Assembly (NCBI GenBank): GCA_038277395.1
Contig: CM076189.1
Location: 232,749,918 to 232,813,917 of the forward strand
DNA: 64,000 nucleotides
Direction: 5' to 3'
DNA from: Dryocosmus kuriphilus
Lineage: Eukaryota; Arthropoda; Insecta; Hymenoptera; Cynipidae
Both the position numbers and the translations under genes were made by a program. Each line of letters opens with the position of its first letter. The first letter of the stretch is position 1. The notes beneath the pieces are model-generated. The model was not told where the DNA came from and made no database searches. It saw only the letters and a program-made list of their open reading frames with translations. Positions 10,966 to 21,833 of this stretch are shown here, piece after piece.

Positions 10966-11380
10966 CCGTGATGATGAGTGATGATTGAGAATTGAGAAGA
11001 GAATATCACACCATGGTGATGGAATGGATCCTGATAACCAAGTAAGGATGATTGGTGATCGAGAATGGTAATGAATCGTTAGGATAGAATGATGATGAAC
11101 CTTGAGGAGAGATGAGACCCACGGTCTGCCGGATGGGGGTTTTTTTTTTTTTTTTTTTTTTTTTGGATTCGAGGAGGGGAAATCTTCAAAGAGACACCCA
11201 CTGAAATAGTATGGCGGGTAGTGTCAGGATCACCCGGAGGTGTGACTGACTAAAACACTTCCTCGACGGTTACCAGCCCTGGGGCTATAAACCAAGAATT
11301 TTGGGGGATAACTGCAGCGGGGGGGGGGGGGGGGGGGGCTGGGTTACCCTTGCACAGATGCGAGGCATGGAGAAAGGGAA

Positions 11381-14040
11381 TTAGTGAGGGGGAGTGACGA
11401 GGGAGCAGGGTTTTGGGACCTTGTGCTTCGGTTTGCAGGTATATGATGCCAGACAACTGATAGAGGGGTTTACGTGGTTAGCGACGGAAGCGCGAAGATT
11501 ATCCCCGTAGGTGGTGGCGGCTTCCTGAATGGAGGGGAGACCAGTCTCGTTCAGAATTTGGGCGTTTCTGATGTACCATGGAATTTTGAGGGAGTTGCGA
11601 AGTGTGCGCATGTATGTGCTCCCAAGTTTGTTCAGGGAAGCAGCTGCACCCCAGACGGGGATAGTGTATGTGCTGATGCTCCTGATGATGGCATTGAAGG
11701 CCCGAACCTTGGTCTGCTGGGAGATGTTATTGTTGTTGAAGAACGGTTTGAGAGAGGCGAAAGCGCCGTTGGCTTTATTGCGGACGGCTTTGATTTGTTT
11801 GTTCCAGTTGAGTTTCCTGTCAAATAATACACCCAAGTATTTGGCAGAGCTACTCCACTTGATTTCGCGGGTGCCGACAATCAAGTTGTCAGGCTGGATA
11901 TTGCGGTGTGAGAAGAAAACCGCTTCGGATTTGGATTCGTTGAGGTTCAAACCCCATCTAAGGTACCATTTGAGCAGGTTTGGGATGAAATTTTCAGGAC
12001 GGTGGAGCAAAACTTCTTTGTTTTGGAGGCATAAAGGAGGGTCGTGTCATCAGCGTATTGCGCTGTCATGACGTTCTTTTGAGTAGGGATGTCGTAACAG
12101 AAGATATTGAAGAGCGAGGGGGAGAGTTTGGAACCTTGGGGTACCTCAGCAGTAATGCGTTGGGGTGTGGATAGACTTTTACCGACGCGGATCCTGAAGG
12201 TTCTATCGGAGAGGAAGGATTTTATTAGGCCGATTAGGTAGTGCGGGTAGTCTAGTTCGATGAGTTCAAAGGTGAACCCGTCGTGCCAAACGCGATCAAA
12301 AGCTTGTCTGGCGTCGAGGAGGAGCATAGAGGTGTGCTGCCTTTTGTTGCGATTGTTCGCGATGAATTCGGCGACCCGGAGAAGTTGGTGACAAGAGCCG
12401 TGATGATGGCGAACCCCATGTTGGAAATCAGGGAGTACTTTTTTGTCATCAATAAATTTATCAAGACGATTCAAGATGATATTTTCTGCGATTTTACTAA
12501 GTGTGCAAAGGAGGCTTATGGGTCTGTAGCTTGAGGCTTGATTTACAGGATTACCAGCTTTGGGAAGACAAATCATTGTTGCCTCTTTCCAAGCAGTGGG
12601 GAAATATTGCAGCCTCATCATTGAATTAACGATGTTGCAGATGGATGGGATATGGATTCGAGGGAGTATTTTTAGCACGCCGTTTGAGATGGTGTCAAGG
12701 CCGGGGGCTTTGTTATTTTTCAGAGCTTTGATCGACTCGGCTACTTCCTTCGGAGAAGTTGGCTGGAATTCGGGGTTAGTGGGATTAAAGTTGAGCACCG
12801 TCTTGGTCACGTGGTCATGGAAGACTGCGAATTCTTCCTGGGTAGGAAAAGGGGAGCATTGTCCTCTGAGAGACTCAGCGAAGATGTTTGCTTTGTCTAC
12901 GTCTGCAGAATATGAGATACCATGACTTGAGAGAGATGGCGAGTAGGGCTGCCTATTGCGAAGCGATTAGATCACTTTCCAGCAACGTCTAGGATTGGAC
13001 TCAGCTTCCGAAATGAATTTTTCGAATTGAGAGTCACGATAGAGTTGGAGGGCGTCATTGAGTTCGCGTCTAAGGGCGTTGAGCTTAGGGCGGAGCTAAA
13101 CATTTCTAGTGCGTTGGAGTTGCCTACGCGTCTGGTTTTTTTTCCGGATCAGCGTCCGGACAACGGGGGAGAGATTTTTTCTTGACAGGAGAAATTGGAG
13201 AGGTGCTGCTTGCCAGTTGCATTTTTTCTTTGATCTCCTGCGTGAGGGCGACAACGGCGTTATCTATATCTGAGGTAGTCTTCAATTGTAGACATTTGAA
13301 TGACAAACTTCCTAGAAGAAATTGTAAAGCAAGCCAATTGATTTTATTCTCGAAGCGGGCTTCGACTAGACTGGAGCCGAGGTCTTCCATGAGTACGAGA
13401 TTGTGGTCGGAGTTGAGTGCCGAGATAGATCAGGGATCTTTTTCGATTACTGTATTTTTGGTGATGAAAATATCTAATATGTCTGGTGATTTGGAAGTAT
13501 CCCCTGGATAGTGAGTATAGTCGGCACGGGCCTCAACCGAGAATTGATGAAACAGCAACAGTTTAAGGAGAGAGGAACCTTTCGAGTTTCTATTAAGGCA
13601 ACCCCATGAAAAGTGTTTTGCATTAAAATCTCCGCTAGAATTGTAGGCGTGTCGATGTTCAGAAGTGGTACAATTTCCGAGATATTTTTTATCGCGGGCG
13701 GAGAGTAGCAGGTAATGAATTTGAGCGGCTTATTGTTATGGGTGATTTCTACACCACAAACTTCCAAGGATGGGGTAGGTGTGCTAATGGATCTATGTCG
13801 TAAAGAGTTCCTGATTATTGTGGCAACGCCAGCAAATTTGGAGTTGGGGCGGTCATATCTATAGACTGAGTAATTGGGAATGAAGAGCTTTTGCATTGGT
13901 TGAGCGTGAGTTTCGTTGATGTACGCAACGTCTACCGAGAGTTCTTCGAGGAGGTCACAAAACTCAGCGACTTTGTTTTTGCCTATGGCTAGAAGGCCAT
14001 TGGCATTCCAGTTGAGGATAGTTAGCTTAGGGGCTGGGGG
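11381..14040 (-). pseudogene. Jockey-like ORF2: endonuclease and reverse transcriptase
   Basis: Endonuclease begins LTILNWNANGLLAIGKNK (near 14035), continues YINETHAQPMQKLFIPNY and FITCYSPP, then frameshifts before GDFNAKH. RT runs 12810-11947 with NNKAPGLDTISN, AGNPVNQASSYRPISLL, LLDARQAFDRVWHDG, AEVPQGSKLSPSLFN and the catalytic AQYADDTTLL intact. A frameshift near 12000 moves to the frame with NLNESKSEAV, YLGVLFDRKLNW and TYTIPVWGAAA, which ends at 11381. EN nicks the target and RT copies element RNA from the nick. At least two frameshifts make this copy inactive. Confidence 0.85.
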
Positions 14041-14127
14041 AAGCCGGCGATTGTGTGTTGCATGAGAAGGGCGAAGTTGGTGACGAAGTCACGAAAAAAA
14101 TCCATAAACGCTGGGTTAGATAGAGGA

Positions 14128-15470
14128 TCAAACAGAGTTGGGAGGGGGGGAGAGAGTGGGCTGCATGGGAGCCGTGACTTGTGCGTATGTCGAAGAGCGT
14201 GGAATAGTTGGGTGGCGAGGCGGTTTCGCCATGAAAGGAATCCTGGCAGGCAGCGACTGCGAGTCTGGTGGCGTAGTGAGTGCAGTGACGGGGACCGTGC
14301 TGTTAGGTTTGGGACGTGTGGGCTGCTTCTTAGGTGGAGCTTTAGTGCAGCCACGGTAAGTTGCGCGATGGGGGCCTTTGCAGTTAAAGCAGATAGGGCC
14401 TTTCTTAAGATTGTCCTTTAAAGTGCAAGTAGCAGTGGCATGGGACTTCGCACAAAAAGCGCAAGCCCACGTAGCATGACAGTAATTTGCCGTGTGCCGG
14501 TACTGTAGACAGCGTCGGCATTGAGGAGACTCGTTGGATTTATGCTTCCGCTCAACTTTAACGTTAATACCTCCGAGGAGGCCCAATTCGAGAATTGAGT
14601 CGGCATTGGGTGCTTTTGCATCTAGATACACGTAAACAAGAGGCCAGATTTTGTCACCGCTACGCATGCGGCGGACAGATTTGACAGGAAACTTTCTCCG
14701 TTCAAGTTCGGCCTTGATGTCCGCGTCCGATTGGAATTCGAGGACTCCGCTGATGACAACCTCCAGGTCTCGGTCTTGTCGGATTTGGTGGGTGGTATAT
14801 TGGATCTTTTCCATACCCATTTTAGAAGTGAGACGACGAAAGTTGTCTATTGAGTGGAGATAAAGGCGAACTGAATCTGAGGTGACGATTCTACGTCTAG
14901 GAACGATGTCCTCACTGTCGAGGAAATCCTTGATAGCAGACCAGTGTTCTTTTTGTTTGATGTCGATAGGCGGGGGGCGGCTTTTTGGTTCCGTTCCTGG
15001 AACGGAATCAGTGCCCGAAGAATCGGAAGGCGACTTGTTGTCGAGGATGCGCGCAGTCCTGCTGCGTTTGGATTTGTGTTTTGGATCGGCAGGAGGGAGG
15101 ACGCCGATTGGCGGAACAAATTTGGGGAGGGGGGTCGTTCGCGACTTCGCATTATCCGGTTTTCTTTTTTCGAAAAATTCTATAGGAGTGCAGTCCATTG
15201 TTAACGAGGAGTCGTCGTTGTTGGGTAGAGGGGCTTCGTTAGAAGCTGAGAGTGCAGCAAGAGCTTGCATGAGGGCCACCAGGTGGCCGTCGAATTCCGA
15301 GAGTCGGGCTTTCGCTTCGACAAAGAAGTCAGAACACTCTTTTTGAAACCGAGCGATGGAGGCTTTGAGAGAGAGGATTTCCTCTTCCTTATCAGAGGAG
15401 GGAGCGATGCAATTAGGGGTATTAACATTACTTACATTAGAACAGGTGTTCTCAGTTACCGTGAGCTACG
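14128..15470 (-). pseudogene. Jockey-like ORF1 (Gag-like, PRE/C2HC and zinc knuckles)
   Basis: A 383-residue frame opens at Met 15279, but the same frame continues upstream to a TAG near 15470 through a likely coiled-coil (DKEEEILSLKASIARF, then AKARLSEFDGHL), so the true start was probably earlier. After a low-complexity region, residues ~150-250 resemble the PRE_C2HC-associated domain of insect LINE ORF1 (GVLEFQSDADIKAEL). Three knuckles follow: CRRCLQYRHTANYC, CAFCAKSHATATC and CFNCKGPHRATYRGC. Such proteins bind element RNA. Listed as pseudogene because of the upstream stop, although the 383-residue frame itself is intact. Confidence 0.75.
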
Positions 15471-15509
15471 ACAGGTTGTTGTTCTCCTGAGAGAGGCCGT
15501 AATTAGAAT

Positions 15510-16300
15510 TTGAGATGGCGTCGCGGAGATGAAGTGTCCCTGAGAAGGGCCGGTTGTGAATGTGGCGACGCCTTAGCGGACCAACGTTGCTGTTTCCAGC
15601 CTGATGTGACCTCGGAACGAGATCACAAACGAACGAGCGAATTCACGCAGTGTGATGAACCACACTATACTGTACTGCACTTCGACACACCGTACTGCAC
15701 TGCACTACGGATGTGAATAAACGTGGAAGGCAGACAACGTCTACACTGCATGAAACTACATGTTGTTTGAATAACAAGGAGTGAGTGGATGTGAATCAGT
15801 GGAGTTGGTGAGTGACAGGTGGCAGCGCGCGACGCAGATAAACAAGTCCAGTCGTACAGATCAGAATCGATCAATCTGTATTTCGTGGACTCGGTTGAAT
15901 CGTACGAACAGCGACGTATGAGATGCGACGGTGCGACGATCCCGATCGCACAACTGATCTTGTGTGCCGGATGGGACGATACGCGCTTCCTTTATACATT
16001 TTAACGGCCGATATATCGCACCAATCCGCGTAGAGTTGGAAGAGGCGGCACGCTCATTGGTCGAGCATGCCGGAAAGCGCGCCATTCCGCATGGTTTTAG
16101 AGGGGGAGATCTGCTCTTGCCGGGCACTAGTCGGTATCGTAGTAGAGGGGGTCTCGTTCTTGCTGACCATGAGGAGATTGGTTTGATTCCAAAAAGTGGG
16201 GCGGCTCGCCTATTGGTCAAGTGGTTTGTAGCAGCGCGTCGTTTCTTGCCTCGCGCCTCGTACATACTAACTTAAAACTAGAAGAAACGAGAAGTAAATA
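15510..16300. other. GC-richer stretch, possible LINE 5' UTR
   Basis: Base composition is clearly richer in G+C than the AT-rich DNA starting at about 16300. Short repeats such as ACTGTACTGCACT and ACCGTACTGCACTGCACT occur near 15670-15710. Open frames of ~100-134 codons on both strands do not resemble proteins I know and probably reflect composition. Position upstream of ORF1 suggests the 5' UTR/promoter of the Jockey-like element. Confidence 0.35.
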
Positions 16301-16356
16301 AAACGTATATACAAAAACTTAAAACTGAAAAATAAAGCTAACGAATATAATTTAAA

Positions 16357-16396
16357 GAAGTCATTAAAAGTCATTAAAAGTCATTAAAGTCATTAT
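16357..16396 (+). repeat. Short TCATTAAAAG minisatellite
   Basis: Four near-identical ~10-11 bp units (AGTCATTAAA) in a row. Confidence 0.85.
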
Positions 16397-16599
16397 TTAA
16401 ATTTATTTGAAACCAGATCCACGGACAACTGACCAGTTTGTCCGCGAATCCGGAAGTCAAAATGGAATATATACTAGCAAAGGTCGTTGAACCGACAAAA
16501 GAAAACGAAAATAAAATACGAGAATTTAAAACTTCTTTTCTGTTTGTCGCCCTATCCAGTTATCGGTTTATATAACTTGCTACGAAGCTAATTTTGCTA

Positions 16600-16840
16600 T
16601 TGAGGAAAGCCTATTAAGGTAGAATTAAAGAATTGCCAATTATCGAAATAAAAGGTAATATTTTATCTATATCTGCAACAAATTTCAAAGTATATCCCAA
16701 TATGACTAAAAAGAAATGCATTGAATCTCAAAATAATACTAACTCCTAAAGCTTATGCTTAATGTTTTGTTTAGGGTTTAAGGTATTCTGTTTTGCTTGA
16801 TAGCAAAGTTAGCTTCATAGCGAATTGCCCAACTCAGTTA
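16600..16840 (+). repeat. Family C interspersed repeat, copy 1
   Basis: Collinear with 58270-58515: both contain AATTGCCAA(T/C)TATCGAAAT, GTAATATTTTATCT, AAAGCTTATGCTTA, GTTTAGGGTTTAAGGTATT and GATAGCAAAGTTAGCTT. No open frame of interest. Confidence 0.8.
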
Positions 16841-17677
16841 ATTTTTTCTAAATTAGGAATTTACACGTTTATGGGTGACTAACTAGATTTTATAGGGAAT
16901 ATTTTTATTCAATTCTTTTTTTTTTTTTGAGGAATCAATCGTTAATGAATTTGTGACTGTAATTATGATTTGTTTCTATTACCAATATATCTGAACTAAA
17001 ATAAAAGAATAATCAAATGCCAAAATGTTTAGTATGCTATCTTCAATGCCTTTGAAATATGTAAGTCAATCTTTTATAAAAAATTAATAAATTATACCTT
17101 GTAGTTTAGCTACGGTATCTGGATCTAAGAGCTCCTGCAGTACTATTGCCAATTCTTCTACAGTATAAAATTCGAAGATCTCCAATTTCTGATTTCTTTG
17201 AAAATACATTTTTTAAATCATAAGCTTCATTGACTAATACATATTATGTAAAGTTTGGATAAATATAAGTTACGAAGTGGCTATTTCGACCGACATGGCC
17301 TCCTGTGAAATAGACGCAACCTATGATATAATCTAATTTTCTCCAAGGACGTAACATGTAAGAACAATATAGCCCCACCAGACACCCCTGAGAGCCTTAA
17401 GAATTTTTAAAATCTTCCGGAATTTTTCGGTCAGTTAAGCAAAGTGGGCGTGAATGGAAAATTGGAAGTCTAGTATTATCCCTAAGAACTTAACAGTTTC
17501 TGAGGGACATATATGAATATTATCCTCTGCAGATCCAAGGACCCTGAACAATTAGTGGCTTCTCTCCGAAGATGCACAGTCATTCTTTCCGATTTTCTGT
17601 TCCAAAGTTGTCTTGAAATCTGCAGTATATTCTGCAACAGTCACTTTTCTTGACACACGAAAAAGCGCAACGGCGAT

Positions 17678-17720
17678 TCATTCTTCTTCTTCTTCTTCTT
17701 CTTCTTCTTGTTCTTCCTCC

Positions 17721-17751
<31 letters not shown>

Positions 17752-17761
17752 CTTCTTCTTT
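17678..17761 (+). repeat. (CTT)n microsatellite
   Basis: About 84 bp of TTC/CTT repeats with a short interruption (GTTCTTCCTCCA). Confidence 0.95.
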
Positions 17762-19270
17762 TAGATCAGTCAATGGCTGATCGACGTTGACACCATACTT
17801 GCTTGAGAACAAGCCTTGTATATACGGTCACGAATTAATGTTGGATTTTGGTATCACCCAATAAAAATGATCGCTTTTAAATATATTAGTGGAATTTAGA
17901 AAAGCAGCAATATGCGCTCACATAGAAAAGTGTACTATACCCTATTCAAAAGGCAGACATCTGGTTATCTAGGTCAGTTCTCCTAAAAAACGGTGACGCT
18001 CTCCGATTGCAGCTAAATGCATAAAATCATATAATTTTTCCTTCAAGTTAATTGCTTTTTGACATTCATTTTTCAAGGTACTAGTTGTTTCAAAATTGAT
18101 AAATATAATAATAATTACAATCATAATAATTAAAAATTTCTCGTGGTATCTTGGATTTTGATCCATATGAAAATTTATTTTAAATTTAAAAATATTTGAA
18201 AACTTTTGTATATTTTGGGTAATTTTAGGAATTTCGAAAAAAATTGATATCCATACAGCTTTCCAATTTTACGGAAGTTCTTGAAGTTTGAGAAATTCTA
18301 CGAAGTGCAGAAACTTATTTAATTTGTTTTTAATAATGACTTGCATATTTTAAGTAATTCAAACAAAATCGGTGGTCTTTTCCAACTTAATGACCCAGCT
18401 GAAGGAGGCTAGTTCCCTCCTCAGTATTCACAACCGATCAGGACCTCCTTGTGTCTGACTTCGTTTCGTTTGCCTTCACATCCATTCTCCTCCTCTTTCT
18501 TTTCCAATGATCGAAGTTTTCTGGTATGGGACTGACGTCGTGAATGCACGTACCACATTGCAACTTCCCGATACGGGCGACTATTATAAACTATAAACAA
18601 TTAATGGTATTTATACATCATTATACATTTATAGTAAAGTCAAGAACATTATATAACTGTAACATCGGGCAGAATCCGCATTTCGCAAAAGTACATACGA
18701 CTGATATTTCTGAAGACAAATAATATGCCTTTGTATTCTTAGCCTCGGAACCAACACCAGCCAATAAATATAACAGTCATTTAGTACTACGTGCCCATCT
18801 AGTTTTTAAGCAACTGCATTAGCCTGCAGTTCACTACTGTCATTTACAGCTCTTGTTTGCGACTTTTTATATAAAATCATAACCGTCAAGAGATAGCGGG
18901 TCTCTATTCAAAAAAGGCCAATATCTGAGTCCAGCTGTAATAAACATACAAGAATACACGTATACATATTATCAAACTACAAGCATTCCCAAGGAGACCT
19001 CACACTTCTACGCATCACATAGATATCTATAGAAAATGCATCTCTTCCTTCCACGTGCAACATAAAGCTTAATTCAGAAAAATTTGAAGAAATCTTCGTA
19101 TAAATATCTATAAAAGTGTCATCGCAGTTGATTACCTAAACTGGAACACTGTAATTAATTCTCATCTTCTGCCCAAATTAAAGAAGCTGACATAAGATAA
19201 TAAAGAAGGAAGAGTACGTACATCTTAATAGAAAACACGTGCACATTCGCAAAAATTAGATCTTTCTTCT
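17762..19270. other. No gene seen; AT-rich intergenic DNA
   Basis: I find no protein-like frame, structured RNA or clear repeat pair within this stretch beyond simple AT-rich tracts. Confidence 0.5.
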
Positions 19271-19690
19271 ACGTCCAACACTACTCTACCCCTTAACACT
19301 AGGAAGAGATAACAGTGCATTTAGGGCACTGCGTCATTGTCCATATATGGCTATATCACCTAGCCATCAACACTGATTGAGTTAGATCTACCTCCTACCA
19401 TCAACACTACGCAACTCTTTAACGTCTAAGAAGGGATAAGCATTACATTTGTCTACTGCACCATCTTCCATATATGGGCATGTATTTGATCATAAAACAC
19501 CGATTGGACATAGCGAATGAGGCAGATATCCCTCTGTCCCCAATACTACTCTTCCTCTTAACACTTAGAAGAGATAACAGTGTATTTAGTCTACTGTGTC
19601 CTTGTTCAGATATAGGAATGGCTATAATCCTCCACGTTAATTGGATACTTGGATTCTTCCCACCTTTCTCATACGTGGTGACGGGACTAT
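19270..19690 (+). repeat. Three diverged ~130 bp tandem repeats
   Basis: Units share CAACACTAC or CAATACTAC, then TTAAC(A/G)C-x-TA(G)GAAG-GATAA, then a word like GTCCATATATGG(C/G). The TTAAC anchors are at 19293, 19419 and 19558 (spacings 126 and 139 bp). Confidence 0.75.
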
Positions 19691-19699
19691 TCTTAGACG

Positions 19700-20330
19700 C
19701 TGATTGGTCTTTAGATTAACCTTTCTTCCAAAAACTGCTGACCCCTTTCGGAACCTGAGGAAGGGATCGTAAATAAGTATTGGAGCATCGCCAAGCGGCA
19801 GACAATTCAGAAGTTCAGTAACAATATCAGCGAAGTATCAAATTTAAACTCCGGACTAAGAAGTCAGCCCATTAATGCCCTCAGACCAACTATCCCCCTG
19901 CGTTTCTTCAATGACTACAAACTGACACGAGCAACAGAACCAGACTATTCATCGCGTCACCCAGCTCGTTCTTCTCAACCAGCATAGACTGGGAACGTCT
20001 TCACAGCAGGATGCTATTGATCCCTAACACAGCGGAAGCCCATTCATCGACTACAAAGAAAAGTAAGGAACCAATATTTGTTAATACCACTTTTCAAATA
20101 AAATTGCGAAATGTATATTGTATTTTTATAGTAATCCTCATCCTTGCACTTTAACTATTTCATTAGAGTCTAAAATGAGGAACCTTTTAAAATTATTAAA
20201 TAATTATGTAAGTTCCATTCTTCTAGGACGTAACAACATTATGACGAATTTGCTAACCATTTCGGAGAAGGACTTTCAATTGTGGAATACTCTTCGCTTG
20301 TAGTTAGTAGTTGGGTGTATGCTTTAAACA
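19700..20330. other. No gene seen
   Basis: AT-rich with a GC-richer patch near 19750-20040. The short open frames show no recognisable protein features. Confidence 0.45.
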
Positions 20331-21606
20331 ATGAATAATGCAAACAATAATTTAGCCTCGGATGATTAGACTGATAATTCTATTGATAAAAGTCATGCAC
20401 CCGGAAAAGTTTCGGGTGATAAATGGAGACTGGGTGCTTGGAATGCTCGAGGTGTAGACGATTAAAAAGTGAGAGAATTTCTCAATACGATGCGTATGAA
20501 CAAGTTAGATATCTTACGTGTAACTGAAGCAAAGAAATAGCGAAATAGTGCAATAGCGAATATAGGAAACTGTGGAATCGCACTTTGGTCAGGGAATGAC
20601 TCGTATGCTAGTCAAGGTGTGGGATTGATTATGAATGAGAAAGCAGAACAACATATCAAAAAGTATAAATTTGTATCTCCCAGACTACTGTGGATTAAAA
20701 TGAAAGTGGGAATTAGAAGACTATTTATTATAGCATGCTAGGCTCCAATTCATGGCGAAAGCAGTGAAGGAAGGAATGCCTTCTGGGAGTCGTTGAATGG
20801 TATCATAGTTATTAGTGACCCTGGGGAAAGAATCATTGTGCTCGGAGATATGTATGGCTGGGTTGGCGTGCATCGCGAAGGCACAGACAGGGCACTGGGT
20901 TCAGGCATAAAATGATTCACATGTATACATGGTCTAGAGGCCAAGTCACACTATGATAGACTTTACTGTAGCGGATGAGAGATTCAGAGGTCTAATAAGA
21001 GACACAAGAGTAATGAGAAAGCAAAAGAATCGCGAGTCAAGACTGAGAATTTGCAGAACTCAGAAACACAAATAGAATATCGTGATAAACTAAGAGTCTA
21101 TTTACATCAAAGAGAAAGAATTGTAACACGAAATTAGAGAATAAAAATGTAGAGGGCGTATGGATGATATTACGAGATATCATTTTAAAGAGCCCACCTG
21201 AAGTGTGTGGAACTGTGATTGTAGGAATGATGAAAGGGGATGCTTGGTGGGGTGATGAAATCTGCGTCGCTGTTAACAAGAAGAAGCAAGCATACCTAAG
21301 AATACATAATATCTACGGTCTCAGACTGAGAATCGATTATAGGAATAAAAACAGAAATTTAAACAGATTAGTCAAAGAAAGCAAAGATAACGTCAAAACG
21401 GAAGAAGATAGAAAAGTGCAAAAGGATTTCGAAGGAAATAAAAAGCTATTCTGGAAGTGGGTAAAGAAAACTGGGAAAGAAAGTAGTGGTAATGAGTTGA
21501 TTGGAATTAAGAATGCTGATGGCGATATGGTGTGGGATGCGGACAAAGTGAAATACTATGTGAGAGCCTTTTTCGAGAAATTGTATGGAAGTGAAGACAT
21601 AGAGCG
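20330..21606 (+). mobile_element. RTE-like LINE, 5' portion (split copy)
   Basis: First half of a LINE that continues at 27648. The endonuclease start reads WRLGAWNARGVDD (near 20425), followed by IILRV-type ILRVTEAKK, SYASQGVGLIMN and an AC-x-APIHGESSE segment. In-frame stops lie in or next to these blocks. From about 21200 the EN-RT linker is open: GDAWWGDEICVAVNKKKQAY and FFEKLYGSEDIER. The frame stops making sense at 21606 because another LINE inserted there. Confidence 0.8.
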
Positions 21607-21735
21607 TTTCTTTGTTTTGGAAGGGAGGAGGAAATGCATTAGCGCACGACGTGTGGGACTTCCATGTCAGACATCCGCGCCCAACGCAACAGGGATCGCA
21701 CAAGTGAGATGCCGGGAGGAGGGAGGGGAGTTGTT

Positions 21736-21770
21736 GATCAATGCCGAGAAGAAAATTCTCGGCATTGATC
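21736..21770. repeat. Perfect 15 bp hairpin in the R1-like 3' UTR
   Basis: GATCAATGCCGAGAA and its exact complement are separated by GAAAA. It lies ~120 nt inside the LINE 3' end, where R1/R2-type RTs recognise structured 3' UTR RNA; that role here is inference. Confidence 0.9.
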
Positions 21771-21833
21771 CCCCCGGAACCGCTTTATCATTACTTCAGG
21801 GGGCTCCGTTTTCTGTCCCATCTAGGGATCCTG

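Larger units (their letters stand above)
11140..15505 (-). mobile_element. Jockey-like LINE, near full length but decayed
   Basis: On the minus strand the order is ORF1 with zinc knuckles (15470-14128), ORF2 endonuclease (about 14040-13400), linker, reverse transcriptase (12810-11381), 3' UTR and a poly(A) seen as 25 T at 11140-11164. A 20 G run sits at 11319-11338 in the 3' UTR. No RNase H follows RT, as expected for Jockey. Several frameshifts and stops disable ORF2. The GC-richer 15.5-16.3 kb stretch may be its 5' UTR. Target duplications were not identified. Confidence 0.85.

Noticed and set aside
11529..12925. Several 80-180 codon plus-strand frames
   Set aside because: Antisense to the Jockey-like reverse transcriptase, which shows YADD and other RT motifs on the minus strand.
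15861..16275. Overlapping 103 and 134 codon frames on opposite strands
   Set aside because: GC-rich composition keeps both strands open; neither shows a recognisable domain, and the region is probably LINE 5' UTR.
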